From: Bacteroidales bacterium
Lineage (GTDB): Bacteria > Bacteroidota > Bacteroidia > Bacteroidales > UBA932
Direction of reading: 5' to 3'
Assembly (NCBI GenBank): GCA_017395045.1
Contig: JAFPWG010000012.1
Location: 62,001 to 126,000 of the forward strand
Length of the DNA: 64,000 nt
Numbering within the stretch: position 1 is the first letter of the stretch; every line of letters begins with the position of its first letter. Shown here in pieces: positions 17,995 through 27,065 of the stretch. The notes beneath the pieces are model-generated. The model made no database searches, had not been told where the DNA came from, and saw only the letters and a program-made list of their open reading frames with translations. The translations under genes were made by a program, and so were the position numbers.

Positions 17995-18855
17995 ATGAAG
18001 AAAGGCCTTCTGCTCCTTGCGCTGCTCCTGAGCTCGTGCCAGCTGGTCCATCGGGTTTCCGACTCGGCGGCCGAACTGTTCGGCGACGAGGTCGTCGCCC
18101 GCGTGGGCGACCACAAGCTGTTCCGCTCCGAGCTGATGGAATACATCCCCGCCGGGGTGTCCTCCGAAGACAGCCTGGGGCTTGCGCAGCGGTACATCAA
18201 CGCCTGGGCCGAGGAACTGCTGTTTCTGGACATGGCGGAGTCGCGCCTCTCCAAGGAGGAGAAAGATGTGTCCAAGGAGCTGGAGGAATACCGCCGTACA
18301 CTGCTGAAATACCGCTATGAGGAACGGTACATCAACGAGCGGCTGGATACGCTCATTTCCGACGAGGAAGTGCGCAGGTACTACCAGGAGCATACGGACA
18401 AGTTCCTCGTGGACCGCCCCCTGCTGAAGGCGCGCTATATGGTCATTCCCGCCGATTCGCGCAGCCTGAGGACCATCAAGGGACTGATGTCGTCCGACGA
18501 TGCTGCCGAGACCCTTGCGGCGGACAGCCTGGCCTTCACGGCCGCGCTCCGCTACGTGGACAACTCCGACGCCTGGATGGACGCCATCCTTCTGGCGCGG
18601 GAACTGGGGACGGACGAGGTATCCATGATGAAGGCCCTGCGCGGCGGATTCATCGAACTGCCCGACGACAACGGCAACCTCCGGGTCGCCTATGTCGTGA
18701 AAATGGTACCCCAGGGGAGCCCCGCCCCGCTGGAATACTGTGAAGAACGCATCCGCGACATCATCCTCAGCGCCCGGAAACACGAATTGGTGACCGGTTT
18801 GGAACGGGACTTGCTGAATGATGCCCGGAACAAGGAAAAATTTGTGATTTATTGA
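17995..18855 (+). CDS. SurA-like periplasmic chaperone lipoprotein (no clear PPIase domain)
   Basis: This 286-residue protein has a signal with lipobox LSSC at residue 15, so it is lipid-anchored. VVARVGDHKLFRSELMEYIP and the following helical region resemble the N-terminal chaperone part of SurA/PrsA proteins. A parvulin domain with its usual HILL motif is not evident. It starts an operon, with the full SurA-type isomerase one base downstream and the OstA-like gene after that. A role in folding outer-membrane proteins or LPS transport parts fits the context but is inference. Confidence 0.72.
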   Translation: MKKGLLLLALLLSSCQLVHRVSDSAAELFGDEVVARVGDHKLFRSELMEYIPAGVSSEDSLGLAQRYINAWAEELLFLDMAESRLSKEEKDVSKELEEYRRTLLKYRYEERYINERLDTLISDEEVRRYYQEHTDKFLVDRPLLKARYMVIPADSRSLRTIKGLMSSDDAAETLAADSLAFTAALRYVDNSDAWMDAILLARELGTDEVSMMKALRGGFIELPDDNGNLRVAYVVKMVPQGSPAPLEYCEERIRDIILSARKHELVTGLERDLLNDARNKEKFVIY

Positions 18856-18856
18856 T

Positions 18857-20236
18857 ATGAAGCTTAGATTTATCGTCCTCGCGGCGGCCCTGCTTGCGTG
18901 TACGGCCCTTTTCGCCCAGAAGTATCAGGGCGGCCTCGTGGACAAGACCGTCGCCGTGGTGGGCAACGAGGCCATCCTTCTTTCGGACATCGAAAGCGAG
19001 GTGCACCAGATGCAGGCCCAGGGCCGTTCCTCCGACCGGGACATGCGCTGCGGCATCCTGGAGAACATGATGGAGGCCAAAATCTTCCTGATGCAGGCCC
19101 GCATCGACTCCCTGACCGTGAACTATGACATGGTGGACGGGGAACTGTCCAACCGGATCGACCAGTTCCGCACCTACCTGGGCGGAGACGAGGAAGTGGA
19201 GAAATACTTCGGAAAACCCCTGTTCCGGCTCCGCCAGGAATGGCGGCAGATGTTCGAGGACCAGAGCCTGATCCAGCAGGAACAGATGAACCTCGCGCAG
19301 GCCATCCCGGAGGTCACCCCCTATGATGTCCAGCACTTCCTGGACACCGTCGCGGTGGAGGACCTTCCGGTGGTTCCCATCAAGTACCAGCTCAGCCAGA
19401 TCTGCATCTATCCAGACCGGGAGGCGGCTGCCCTGGCCGTCAAGGAGCGTCTCCTTTCCCTCCGCGAACGCGTGATCAACGGCGAGAAGTTCGCCACCCT
19501 GGCCCGCATCTATTCCGAGGATCCCGGCAGCGCCCGCAAGGGCGGCGAGCTGGGCATGGCTTCCAAGTCCATCTTCTGGCCGGCGTTCTCCGACGCCGCC
19601 ATGGCCCTGCGCCCGGGTGTGATCTCCCAGATCGTGGAGACCCCGGACGGCTTCCATATCATCGAAGTCATCGAGAAGAAGGGCGACATGTTCAATGCCC
19701 GGCACATCCTTCTCAAGCCGCAATACACGGCCGAAGACCGCGAGAAAGCCTTCTCCCGGCTGGACAGCCTCCGCACCAAGATCCTGGACGACGAGATCAA
19801 GTTCTCCCTCGCCGCCCGCTTCTTCTCGGAAGACCCCGCCACCCGCACGAACGGCGGCCAGATGGCCGACCCGTCCACGGGTTCGTCCTATTTCGAGATC
19901 GACCAGCTCAAACCGGCCGACTATGCCGCCATCCGCGACCTCAAGGAAGGGGAAATCTCCGAGCCTGTGGAATCGACTGACAATGAGGGCTATCAGCAGG
20001 GCCGGCAGGGCAATACCGTGTACAAGGTCATCCGCGTGGACAAGATCGTTCCCGCCCACCCGGCATCCTTCCAGAACGACTATACCGAGCTGCAGGGGCG
20101 CGTCCGGTCGGAGCGCCAGATGCAGGCCATCGACGAATTCCTGGAGAAGAAGGTGAAGGATACCTACATCGTCATCGACCCGATGTACAGGGAGTGCGAT
20201 TTCTCCCGCTCTGTCTGGAAGGAAAAGTTCGAGTAG
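18857..20236 (+). CDS. SurA-type peptidyl-prolyl isomerase with two parvulin domains
   Basis: This 459-residue protein has a signal peptide ending ALFAQ near residue 21. The SurA N-terminal helical region (VDKTVAVVGNEAILLSDIE) begins near residue 29. The first parvulin-like domain covers about 175-278 and includes FATLARIYSEDPGSARKGGELG. The second covers about 283-390, with the canonical ARHILLKP and FSEDPATRTNGGQM. It should chaperone and isomerise outer-membrane proteins in the periplasm. It follows the SurA-like lipoprotein by one base and precedes the OstA-like gene by four, a typical envelope-biogenesis arrangement. Confidence 0.92.
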   Translation: MKLRFIVLAAALLACTALFAQKYQGGLVDKTVAVVGNEAILLSDIESEVHQMQAQGRSSDRDMRCGILENMMEAKIFLMQARIDSLTVNYDMVDGELSNRIDQFRTYLGGDEEVEKYFGKPLFRLRQEWRQMFEDQSLIQQEQMNLAQAIPEVTPYDVQHFLDTVAVEDLPVVPIKYQLSQICIYPDREAAALAVKERLLSLRERVINGEKFATLARIYSEDPGSARKGGELGMASKSIFWPAFSDAAMALRPGVISQIVETPDGFHIIEVIEKKGDMFNARHILLKPQYTAEDREKAFSRLDSLRTKILDDEIKFSLAARFFSEDPATRTNGGQMADPSTGSSYFEIDQLKPADYAAIRDLKEGEISEPVESTDNEGYQQGRQGNTVYKVIRVDKIVPAHPASFQNDYTELQGRVRSERQMQAIDEFLEKKVKDTYIVIDPMYRECDFSRSVWKEKFE

Positions 20237-20240
20237 GCCC

Positions 20241-22853
20241 ATGCGGAAACTGTTCCCATATCTGTTTGCTTCGCTGCTCCTCTGGGCCGCGACGGTGCCG
20301 GCGTGGGGACAGGAGCGGAAAGATTCGGTGGTCACCCTCGTGAGCGCCAAGTCGGCCCAGCTCATCGAACAGGGAGGACAGAGCTACCGCAAGGTCGTGG
20401 GCCCCGCCCGCTTCCTGCACAACAATACCTACCTGCTCTGCGATACGGCCCTTTGGAACGTCAGCACCAACATCATCGACGCCATCGGGCACGTGCAGAT
20501 CATCCAGGACCGCACGCGGCTGAGTTCCGGATCCCTCCAGTATGTGGTGGACGACAACCTGGCGAAGTTCCGCGGTGGTCTGGTCCAGCTGGAAGACAAG
20601 GACAAGAACACCCTCCGCACCCGGTATCTGGACTATAACACGAAGGACTCCGTCGCCATTTTCCAGAACGGCGCGGCCCTGCGGGACAAGGACGGCCAGA
20701 TCATCGAGAGCCTGTACGGCTCCTATGACTCCAAGGCGCAGCTGTTCGTTTTCAACGACCAGGTGAACATGTACATGGACACCACGTTCGTGAAAACGTC
20801 ACGCCTGGAATACCGCAGCGACCTGAATACCGCTTATTTCGGCTACGGGACCGACATGTGGCAGGACGACAACATGCTTTCGGCCAACGACGGCTGGTAT
20901 GACCGGAACCAGGAACTGTTCTTCTTCCGGCGGAACGTCCACATGCTCACTCGGAAACAGGAGACCTGGTCCGACACGCTCTACTACCATCGCGCACACA
21001 ACAACGTGGAACTGCTTGGGAAAGTGGAGGTTATGGACACTACACGGAACGTGTTCGCCCTCGCGGGACGGATGGAATATACCGATTCCATTTCGCGGGT
21101 GAAGATGACCCGCGACCCTGCCATCATGAGCATTTCCGACGAAGAAGGCAAGCGAGACACGCTGTATGTCGGGGCCGACACCCTGTTCTTCCGGGGTATC
21201 AAGCGCAACAAGGTGGATTCCCTCTGGAAGGTTGCCGCGGACAGGCGGCTCCAGGATCTTACGGGAGACCCGGTGACGCAATACCGCCGGAAAGCTGCTG
21301 AAGCGGCCGCCAAGGCGGCTGAGGAGGCGGCCGAGAAGGCCCGGAGCGAAGGCCTGCTGCCCCGAGGCGCCACGCCGCCGAAGGGCGGGAATCCTCCGCT
21401 GGGTGGGCCGCTGGAGAGCACTCCTCCCGGCGAGGGGCTTGCGCTGCCGGACACCCTGGACAAGAAACCCGAGCCCGTCGATTCGACCTTCGTTCCGCCC
21501 GTGGATTCCACACAGTTGTCCTTCGTGTGGGGCATCAACCACGTGAAATTGTACCGAAAGGACATGCAAATGTCCTGCGACTCGCTGGTTTACAATGACC
21601 TGGACTCCCTCGTGCGCCTGTACCGCGACCCGCTTGTGTTCAATGACGGAAACCGTCAGTACGCGGCGGACAGCATCTTCGTCGTCATCCGGAACCGGAT
21701 TGCCGAACGGGCGCGCCTGATGAACAACGCCTTCATCACCACGGAAGAGGCGCCGGAATGCTACGACCAGATCCGGGGCACCGAAATGATGGCCTACTTC
21801 GACAGTACGCGCACCCTCCAGCGGTTCGACGCCCTGGGCGGGGCCACCGCCCTGTTCTTCCTGAAGGAGAACGACGCCCTGGCCACGGTGAACAAAGTGG
21901 ATTCCAAGATGCTCTACGCCGTCTTCAAGGACGGATACGTGGACAAGATGTACTACTTCGACAACGCCAAGAACGACGCCTATCCGGTCGTACAACTGCC
22001 CAAGGATGAAAGGTACATGAAGGGGTTCCGCTGGAACCCGGAACGCAAACCCACGGGAAAGGAAGATATCACCCCGCTGGTACCGCGCGTGAGCCAGCGC
22101 ACCTCCTACCTGGCCCGGCCGCATGCGCAGTTCAAGGAGACGAACGTATATTTCCCCGGCCACATCAACAAGATCTACAAGGACATCGCCTACCGGGATT
22201 CGATGGAGGTGGTGCGCGCCCGGCAGCCCAAGGAGCAACCGAAGGCGGCAACGCCAAAGCCCGAAACCGCCGTTGCGCCGGAGGCCCCCGAGGCCGCTGT
22301 CTCTGATACGACCTCCGTCCCGCCCCCGTTAACGGAGAGGATGACAGAACCGGAAGCCCTCTCGGCAGCGGACGATTCCCTGCGGATACAGCTCGACTCC
22401 CTGGCGGGCCAGGAAATCCCCGTTTTCGACGATTCCTTGTCGATTACCACCGATTCTTCGTCGGTCACCCGCGAAATCATCGACCCCGCCCAGGTAGCAA
22501 AGGCGGCCGAGCAGGCGCGGAAGGCCGAAGAAAAACGCCTGAAAGAAGAAGCGCGTGCCCAGAAACGGGCCGAAAAGGAGGCTGTCGAAGCGGCAAAACG
22601 CGCCGAGCGGGAAGCCCGGTGGGCCGAAAAGGACCGGATCTACGAAGAGAAGCAGGCGGCCAAGGCGCAGAAGAAACTGGAAAAGGAACGCAAGCGCAAG
22701 CTGCGCGCCCTGCGCAAACTGGAAAAGAAGGCACAGAAGGAGCGCAAGGTTTTTGAGCGTTACCTGGAAAAGGAGCGCGCCCGTGCCAGGAAGCGGGCCG
22801 CCCGCGAAGCGGAAAAAGCCCGCAAGCAAAAGGAAAAAGACCAAACACACTGA
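20241..22853 (+). CDS. OstA-like LPS transport protein with long charged C-terminal tail
   Basis: This 870-residue protein has a signal peptide ending AWGQ near residue 24. Two OstA/LptA-type beta-jellyroll regions are recognisable, about 30-340 and 415-640, with repeated strand patterns such as ARFLHNNTYLLCDTALW and NHVKLYRKDMQMSCDSLVYN. These bind or conduct LPS across the periplasm in Lpt systems. The two are split by a low-complexity Ala/Lys/Glu then Pro/Gly linker (about 350-410). From about residue 748 the protein becomes an almost pure Lys/Arg/Glu/Ala stretch (such as AEEKRLKEEARAQKRAEKEA) to the end, a probable long helix. The tail could be a spacer across the periplasm or bind peptidoglycan or nucleic acid; none of this is shown by sequence. 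Confidence 0.88.
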   Translation: MRKLFPYLFASLLLWAATVPAWGQERKDSVVTLVSAKSAQLIEQGGQSYRKVVGPARFLHNNTYLLCDTALWNVSTNIIDAIGHVQIIQDRTRLSSGSLQYVVDDNLAKFRGGLVQLEDKDKNTLRTRYLDYNTKDSVAIFQNGAALRDKDGQIIESLYGSYDSKAQLFVFNDQVNMYMDTTFVKTSRLEYRSDLNTAYFGYGTDMWQDDNMLSANDGWYDRNQELFFFRRNVHMLTRKQETWSDTLYYHRAHNNVELLGKVEVMDTTRNVFALAGRMEYTDSISRVKMTRDPAIMSISDEEGKRDTLYVGADTLFFRGIKRNKVDSLWKVAADRRLQDLTGDPVTQYRRKAAEAAAKAAEEAAEKARSEGLLPRGATPPKGGNPPLGGPLESTPPGEGLALPDTLDKKPEPVDSTFVPPVDSTQLSFVWGINHVKLYRKDMQMSCDSLVYNDLDSLVRLYRDPLVFNDGNRQYAADSIFVVIRNRIAERARLMNNAFITTEEAPECYDQIRGTEMMAYFDSTRTLQRFDALGGATALFFLKENDALATVNKVDSKMLYAVFKDGYVDKMYYFDNAKNDAYPVVQLPKDERYMKGFRWNPERKPTGKEDITPLVPRVSQRTSYLARPHAQFKETNVYFPGHINKIYKDIAYRDSMEVVRARQPKEQPKAATPKPETAVAPEAPEAAVSDTTSVPPPLTERMTEPEALSAADDSLRIQLDSLAGQEIPVFDDSLSITTDSSSVTREIIDPAQVAKAAEQARKAEEKRLKEEARAQKRAEKEAVEAAKRAEREARWAEKDRIYEEKQAAKAQKKLEKERKRKLRALRKLEKKAQKERKVFERYLEKERARARKRAAREAEKARKQKEKDQTH

Positions 22854-22854
22854 T

Positions 22855-23418
22855 ATGAAAAGAATTCTCACCCTGGGCATCGCCCTGCTGGCAGCAGTGG
22901 CCGCCCTCGCGCAGGAAGCGCCGAAGAAGTTCGGCGTCAAGTCCGGCGAAATCACCACCCAAACCGACCTGATGGGCCAGAAGATGTCGGCAACCACCTA
23001 TTTTGACAACTACGGCACCCTGCAGTATTCCCGCACCAAGATGAGCATGATGGGCATGGACATCGACATGGGCACCCTTCAGCGCGACGGAAAGACTTAT
23101 ATGATCAACTACAGCGACAAGATCGTCCAGGAAATGCCCGCCCAGCAGGAGGTCAATTATATGGACCTCACCGACGAAGTGGTCGCCAAGAACAAGATCA
23201 AGGAAGTGGGCGAGGAAGAGGTCGCCGGCAAGCCCTGCAAGGTCTATACGATGGAAATCAGCCAGATGGGCCAGTCCGCCCGGGTCAAGGCCTACGTCTG
23301 GGAAGGTATCCCGATGAAGACCGTCACCAGCGCGATGGGCATGGACATCGTCGCCGAGGTCATCGAGGTCAAGGAAGGCGCAGTGGACGCCTCTCTCTTC
23401 GAAGTCCCGAAGTTCTAA
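22855..23418 (+). CDS. Small exported protein, DUF4412-like
   Basis: This 187-residue protein starts at 22855, one base after the OstA-like stop. Its signal peptide ends ALAQ near residue 20. The mature part has YFDNYGTLQYSRTKM, short Met-rich stretches (MSMMGMDIDMG), AGKPCKVYTME and a C-terminal SLFEVPKF. The layout resembles DUF4412-type periplasmic proteins that adopt a lipoprotein-carrier-like (LolA/LolB) fold; this is family-level recognition with moderate confidence. It is the last gene of the envelope operon, and its stop overlaps the convergent CpXC gene stop in CTAA. Confidence 0.72.
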   Translation: MKRILTLGIALLAAVAALAQEAPKKFGVKSGEITTQTDLMGQKMSATTYFDNYGTLQYSRTKMSMMGMDIDMGTLQRDGKTYMINYSDKIVQEMPAQQEVNYMDLTDEVVAKNKIKEVGEEEVAGKPCKVYTMEISQMGQSARVKAYVWEGIPMKTVTSAMGMDIVAEVIEVKEGAVDASLFEVPKF

Positions 23419-24032
23419 CGGAAATACTGTCCCAGCCAGGCAGCGTCCACGAGGGCGAAGCCCGGTGCGGGACGGACGGAAGGATTGCGCCCGAGGATTC
23501 CCCGGGCGTCTTCGTATACATTGAAGCCCACGTTCACGACCTTCATCTCCCCGTCCAGCGGGAAAGAGAAGACCAGATCGTGGTCGGGGCCCTCCACGCG
23601 GAAGAATTTCAGCGGAGCATCCAGGATCTCCGGCCGCTTCTGCTGGTCGGCCATTTCCATGCGCGTCACATACTTGCACATTTCCACGACGACGTCGTCC
23701 AGGCCGCAGGCGTGGATATTGACCTTTTCCACCAGGTCACCGGCTTCACGGACGAGACGCAGCGTGTAGCCCTCCAAATCCTTGACAGCGTCGGCTACAG
23801 CCTGGGGTGGAAGCGTGTCGCCGGGCAGAAGCCAGACCATCAGCCGCTCCGCCGGATCGTGATATAACGTCTCGAATTTCAAAAGGTTCCGGGCCCCGCA
23901 GCGGGGGCATTCCCACACAAACAGGGATCCGTCCCGGACCCGGGCCTTCAGGTCCGGGTCCTGGGCGGTATTGATGCTCGGATAGGAGGGAACTCCGTGG
24001 CTTTCGCCACAGCGGCTGCATATTACATTCAT
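23415..24032 (-). CDS. CpXC-domain zinc-binding protein
   Basis: This 205-residue protein has no signal peptide and should be cytoplasmic. CSRCGESH and WECPRCGARN give two Cys pairs, the second with the CPxC form that names the CpXC family; together they probably bind one zinc. The rest is an alpha/beta region with no catalytic motif I recognise. Its ATG overlaps the stop of the HEXXH/barrel gene (TGATG), so it is the third gene of a galK-HEXXH/barrel-CpXC operon. Function is unknown. Confidence 0.82.
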   Translation of the reverse strand: MNVICSRCGESHGVPSYPSINTAQDPDLKARVRDGSLFVWECPRCGARNLLKFETLYHDPAERLMVWLLPGDTLPPQAVADAVKDLEGYTLRLVREAGDLVEKVNIHACGLDDVVVEMCKYVTRMEMADQQKRPEILDAPLKFFRVEGPDHDLVFSFPLDGEMKVVNVGFNVYEDARGILGRNPSVRPAPGFALVDAAWLGQYFR

Positions 24033-27000
24033 CAGAGTTCAGTATTGAACACAGCCCCGATGTAGAAGGGCTTGAGGCCAGGGATCTGTTCTTGCAGGAA
24101 AGGGAAGGCAGAGCCGCCGCTATAGGCAAGCCGCGCTCCGATGCTGAAGTTGCCGGAAACAAGGACGAGGCGCTGGATATTCACCGCGATGTCCGCACCG
24201 GCGCTCCAGAGCAGGTTTCCGGGCATTTCGATACCGGCCGCCGGCTGGAGGAATGTGACATCGGCGAAGGGAACAACCTCGAAGTTCCTGAAATAGAAGA
24301 TGTTGCCAATGGCATAATCCATCGGGAAGATAGGCATGGCATAATCCAGGGAGACCCGTCCTGCCAGCGGGGAAGCGGTGAGAAGGAGCGCTTCGACCCG
24401 AGCGTTCTTGGCCAACCCGCGAGGCGCCGGAGGGCAGGGATCCGTGAACCAGGTGGAATAACGGTCCATCGAATAATGCCGCACGGCTCCGGAAATCTTC
24501 AGGCCATGCCACGGATGGAAGCCGGGAAGATAGGCATACACCTTCCCAAACTCCGACCAGTTGAAGTCGGTACTGGTCGCGCCCACCTCAAAACCGAAAC
24601 CCTTCGATGCCATCATCTGCGATCTGGCGGCCGGACGCAGGAAACTTCCGCGAAGGACGGCCGACGTTCGGTAGGCCGTCGAGCGGGATTTCCAGGTGAT
24701 TTTTCCGGGATAGGACTCATCTTCGGAATACCCTCCTTCCGCGGCGGGATCGACCTTGACCGGAAGGAAGGGGCCATACAGGTCGTCATTGCTGAGCGAC
24801 AGCGCAAGCGAAGGCTCGATCTTGCGTTCCCACCCGCCGGAGGAGAAGTCCAGCGGCAGGGATACGGATGCCATTCCTCCTACATACACCGTCCCATAGG
24901 GAGAGGAGTGGATGAACGTAGAGTCCTTCGCCGTGTCCCAATACGGGATCTGCAGGGCGGCGTCGCGGTCGCCCACGTCCAGCGCGAAGTCGAAGACAGG
25001 ATACAGGCCGCTGTACGACATCCGGAAGTGGGCGCCGACTCCCGGTGTCTTGTCCTCCGGGGAGGCCTTCCCGTGGAAAGACAGGCCGATGGATCCGCTC
25101 ACGGTGCCGAGACGGTTCGCGAAAATGCCGGTAGCACCCAGGGAGGCCGTCTGGAAATAGTAATCCCGGAAAGAGACGTTCGCGCGGCTGAGGTCCACAT
25201 AGACCGGGGCCCAGGAATGGAAATGGAACGCGTCTGAAATCTTCCGGAAAGGTTTTGCCGGAGTCATCTGTAGGGGTTCTTCCGGCAGGGAAGCCGCGAG
25301 CTGCGCTTCTTGGGCGGACAGGACTTCGGCGACAGGGTCGCGGTAAAGGTCCTTGAACTCGACCTTCCTCGGAACGCATTCCACCTGCGAAAGGAGCCGG
25401 CCTTCAGGCCTGAGGACCGAGGCATAGAGACGCCCGTCCGCGAAGAAAGGAGTTCCCAGGCCGTACTTCGTAACGGAAAGCTGCGTCATGGCCCCTGCGG
25501 AGAAGGTATAGGCTTCGCTGGTTCCCGTCCGGTCGCAGACCAGAAGGATCGTGTTCCCGTCCACGGCGGACAGGTCCTTGACCGTCACCGGCTGCGGTTC
25601 CAGCAGGGTTTCGGGACGGCCTCCGTCCCGGGGAACGAGATACAGGCCCGTCCCCTCTTCCGTAATGGCCGCAACGACCAGTCCGGCATCCTGGAAAACC
25701 GCTTCCGTGGGCTGAAATCCGTCCGGAGCCGCCCATCGGCGCAGGAGCTGTCCGTTCCGGGCGTCCAGGACGACGACGGCCGCCGATCCATCCGTCGGAT
25801 ACTCCACGGCGCAGAGGGAAAGACCGTCCGGAGAGAGCGCGGGGCTGAAATAACGCCCTTTGCGTACCAGGGAGCCCTTGTGCCCCGTCTTCGTGTCATA
25901 ATAACGGATCCGGGCGTCCTGCTTCAGGGTCCAGCGGACATCCGGAACGGCCTCGGACCAATAGACCCGCTGCAGCGGGGCCGACCAGGCCAGTTTCCCG
26001 TCGCCGCCGAAAGCCGTCAGGGTCTTCTCCTTCCCGTCCGGGCTTATCCGGACCAGGACCGCGGGATGGTCCATGCCGGCCTTTTCCGCATAGATGTCCC
26101 CGCCCGCCGGCACGGCGCCGGAATAGACCGTATAATGCCTGGGCAGGTCTACGTGCGGCTCCGTTTCGGAAAAAGGAGCGCGAAGGCTGTCGTTCCGGGC
26201 CCAGAGATTCCGGTAATTGCCCATCATCTCGTTCCAGGCGACCGGAAGCTTCTTTCCGGAAGCCTTTTTCGACGCCGTGTTCATTCCGGTGAAGATGCCG
26301 CCGAAAGTGGCGGTGATCCTCATGTAGTCCTCCATGAACGTCGGATCGTCATACAGGTAACGGAAACCGGCGATAGTCAGATAGCCCAGCCGGTAGATGT
26401 CCGGCGTATACCGCTTGATGGATCCGTAGCGCCACTGGTACCAGTTCCGGAGGTCGCCGGTATTGAAGAACATCCGCATCTCGCTCAGGAAATCGCCGCT
26501 GCGGCCGCGTCCGGCCCGGGTGAGGGCCGTCTCGGCCACCACGGCGTCGCCCTCCAGCAGGGAGGAATTCGGAACGGTGCCGATGAGGGTTTCCGGCAAC
26601 TCGCCGAACAAATAGTGGAAACCGGTCCAGAAGCCGGTCCGCATGTACTGCTTCTGGGCGACGTGCCGGCCTTCATGGATGGCCAGCAGCTTCGCCCAGG
26701 GGACCGGGGTCAGTCCGGAAACATCCGGAAGGGTGAAAATGTCCATCCGCCGGGGCGCCCACGCGACCATGCCGTTCGAAACTCCCGTATAGGGATGCAG
26801 GACGACGGGCATCGGCCGGAGGAACAATTCGTTCGGACGGAGACCGGCAGTCGCCGAAAGCGGGACGCTGTACTGTTGCAGCAGCGTCCCGTAAACGGTA
26901 GCCAGCGAGTCGAGCCCGCGCGGATAGATCAACTGATAGTCACGGGTCCGGAAGGAGGACCAGCGGAGGCGTCCGGGGTCGTTTCCCGTGGCTGAGGACT

Positions 27001-27061
27001 GCGCTTGCGCGCAAAAGGGCATGAGGACAGCCACAAGGGCCGCCAGGACGCGGCGCAGCAT
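24032..27061 (-). CDS. Exported HEXXH-motif protein with propeller-like middle and C-terminal outer-membrane barrel (copy 2)
   Basis: This is a 1009-residue protein from the ATG at 27061. That start is four bases after the galK stop and opens a good signal peptide (MLRRVLAALV to CAQAQ); an upstream extension would lie inside galK. HEGRH at 129-133 is the HEXXH motif and LLEGDAVVAE follows at 168-177. The stretch SNGMVAWAPRRMD is nearly identical in copy 1, as are GDAVVAETALT and the SGRGR/AGRGR region. Blade-like repeats occupy about 320-600 (VLVRISPDGKEKTL, LVCDRTGTSEAYTF). Barrel-like alternating strands run to the C-terminus. It is a paralogue of 13419-16463 with the same domain order. Operon position between galK and a CpXC protein gives no clear function. 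Confidence 0.75.
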   Translation of the reverse strand: MLRRVLAALVAVLMPFCAQAQSSATGNDPGRLRWSSFRTRDYQLIYPRGLDSLATVYGTLLQQYSVPLSATAGLRPNELFLRPMPVVLHPYTGVSNGMVAWAPRRMDIFTLPDVSGLTPVPWAKLLAIHEGRHVAQKQYMRTGFWTGFHYLFGELPETLIGTVPNSSLLEGDAVVAETALTRAGRGRSGDFLSEMRMFFNTGDLRNWYQWRYGSIKRYTPDIYRLGYLTIAGFRYLYDDPTFMEDYMRITATFGGIFTGMNTASKKASGKKLPVAWNEMMGNYRNLWARNDSLRAPFSETEPHVDLPRHYTVYSGAVPAGGDIYAEKAGMDHPAVLVRISPDGKEKTLTAFGGDGKLAWSAPLQRVYWSEAVPDVRWTLKQDARIRYYDTKTGHKGSLVRKGRYFSPALSPDGLSLCAVEYPTDGSAAVVVLDARNGQLLRRWAAPDGFQPTEAVFQDAGLVVAAITEEGTGLYLVPRDGGRPETLLEPQPVTVKDLSAVDGNTILLVCDRTGTSEAYTFSAGAMTQLSVTKYGLGTPFFADGRLYASVLRPEGRLLSQVECVPRKVEFKDLYRDPVAEVLSAQEAQLAASLPEEPLQMTPAKPFRKISDAFHFHSWAPVYVDLSRANVSFRDYYFQTASLGATGIFANRLGTVSGSIGLSFHGKASPEDKTPGVGAHFRMSYSGLYPVFDFALDVGDRDAALQIPYWDTAKDSTFIHSSPYGTVYVGGMASVSLPLDFSSGGWERKIEPSLALSLSNDDLYGPFLPVKVDPAAEGGYSEDESYPGKITWKSRSTAYRTSAVLRGSFLRPAARSQMMASKGFGFEVGATSTDFNWSEFGKVYAYLPGFHPWHGLKISGAVRHYSMDRYSTWFTDPCPPAPRGLAKNARVEALLLTASPLAGRVSLDYAMPIFPMDYAIGNIFYFRNFEVVPFADVTFLQPAAGIEMPGNLLWSAGADIAVNIQRLVLVSGNFSIGARLAYSGGSAFPFLQEQIPGLKPFYIGAVFNTEL

Positions 27062-27065
27062 GGAC

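Noticed and set aside
20799-22238. A 479-codon minus-strand frame inside the OstA-like gene
   Set aside because: It overlaps a signal-peptide-bearing protein in a coherent operon and has no promoter or domain.
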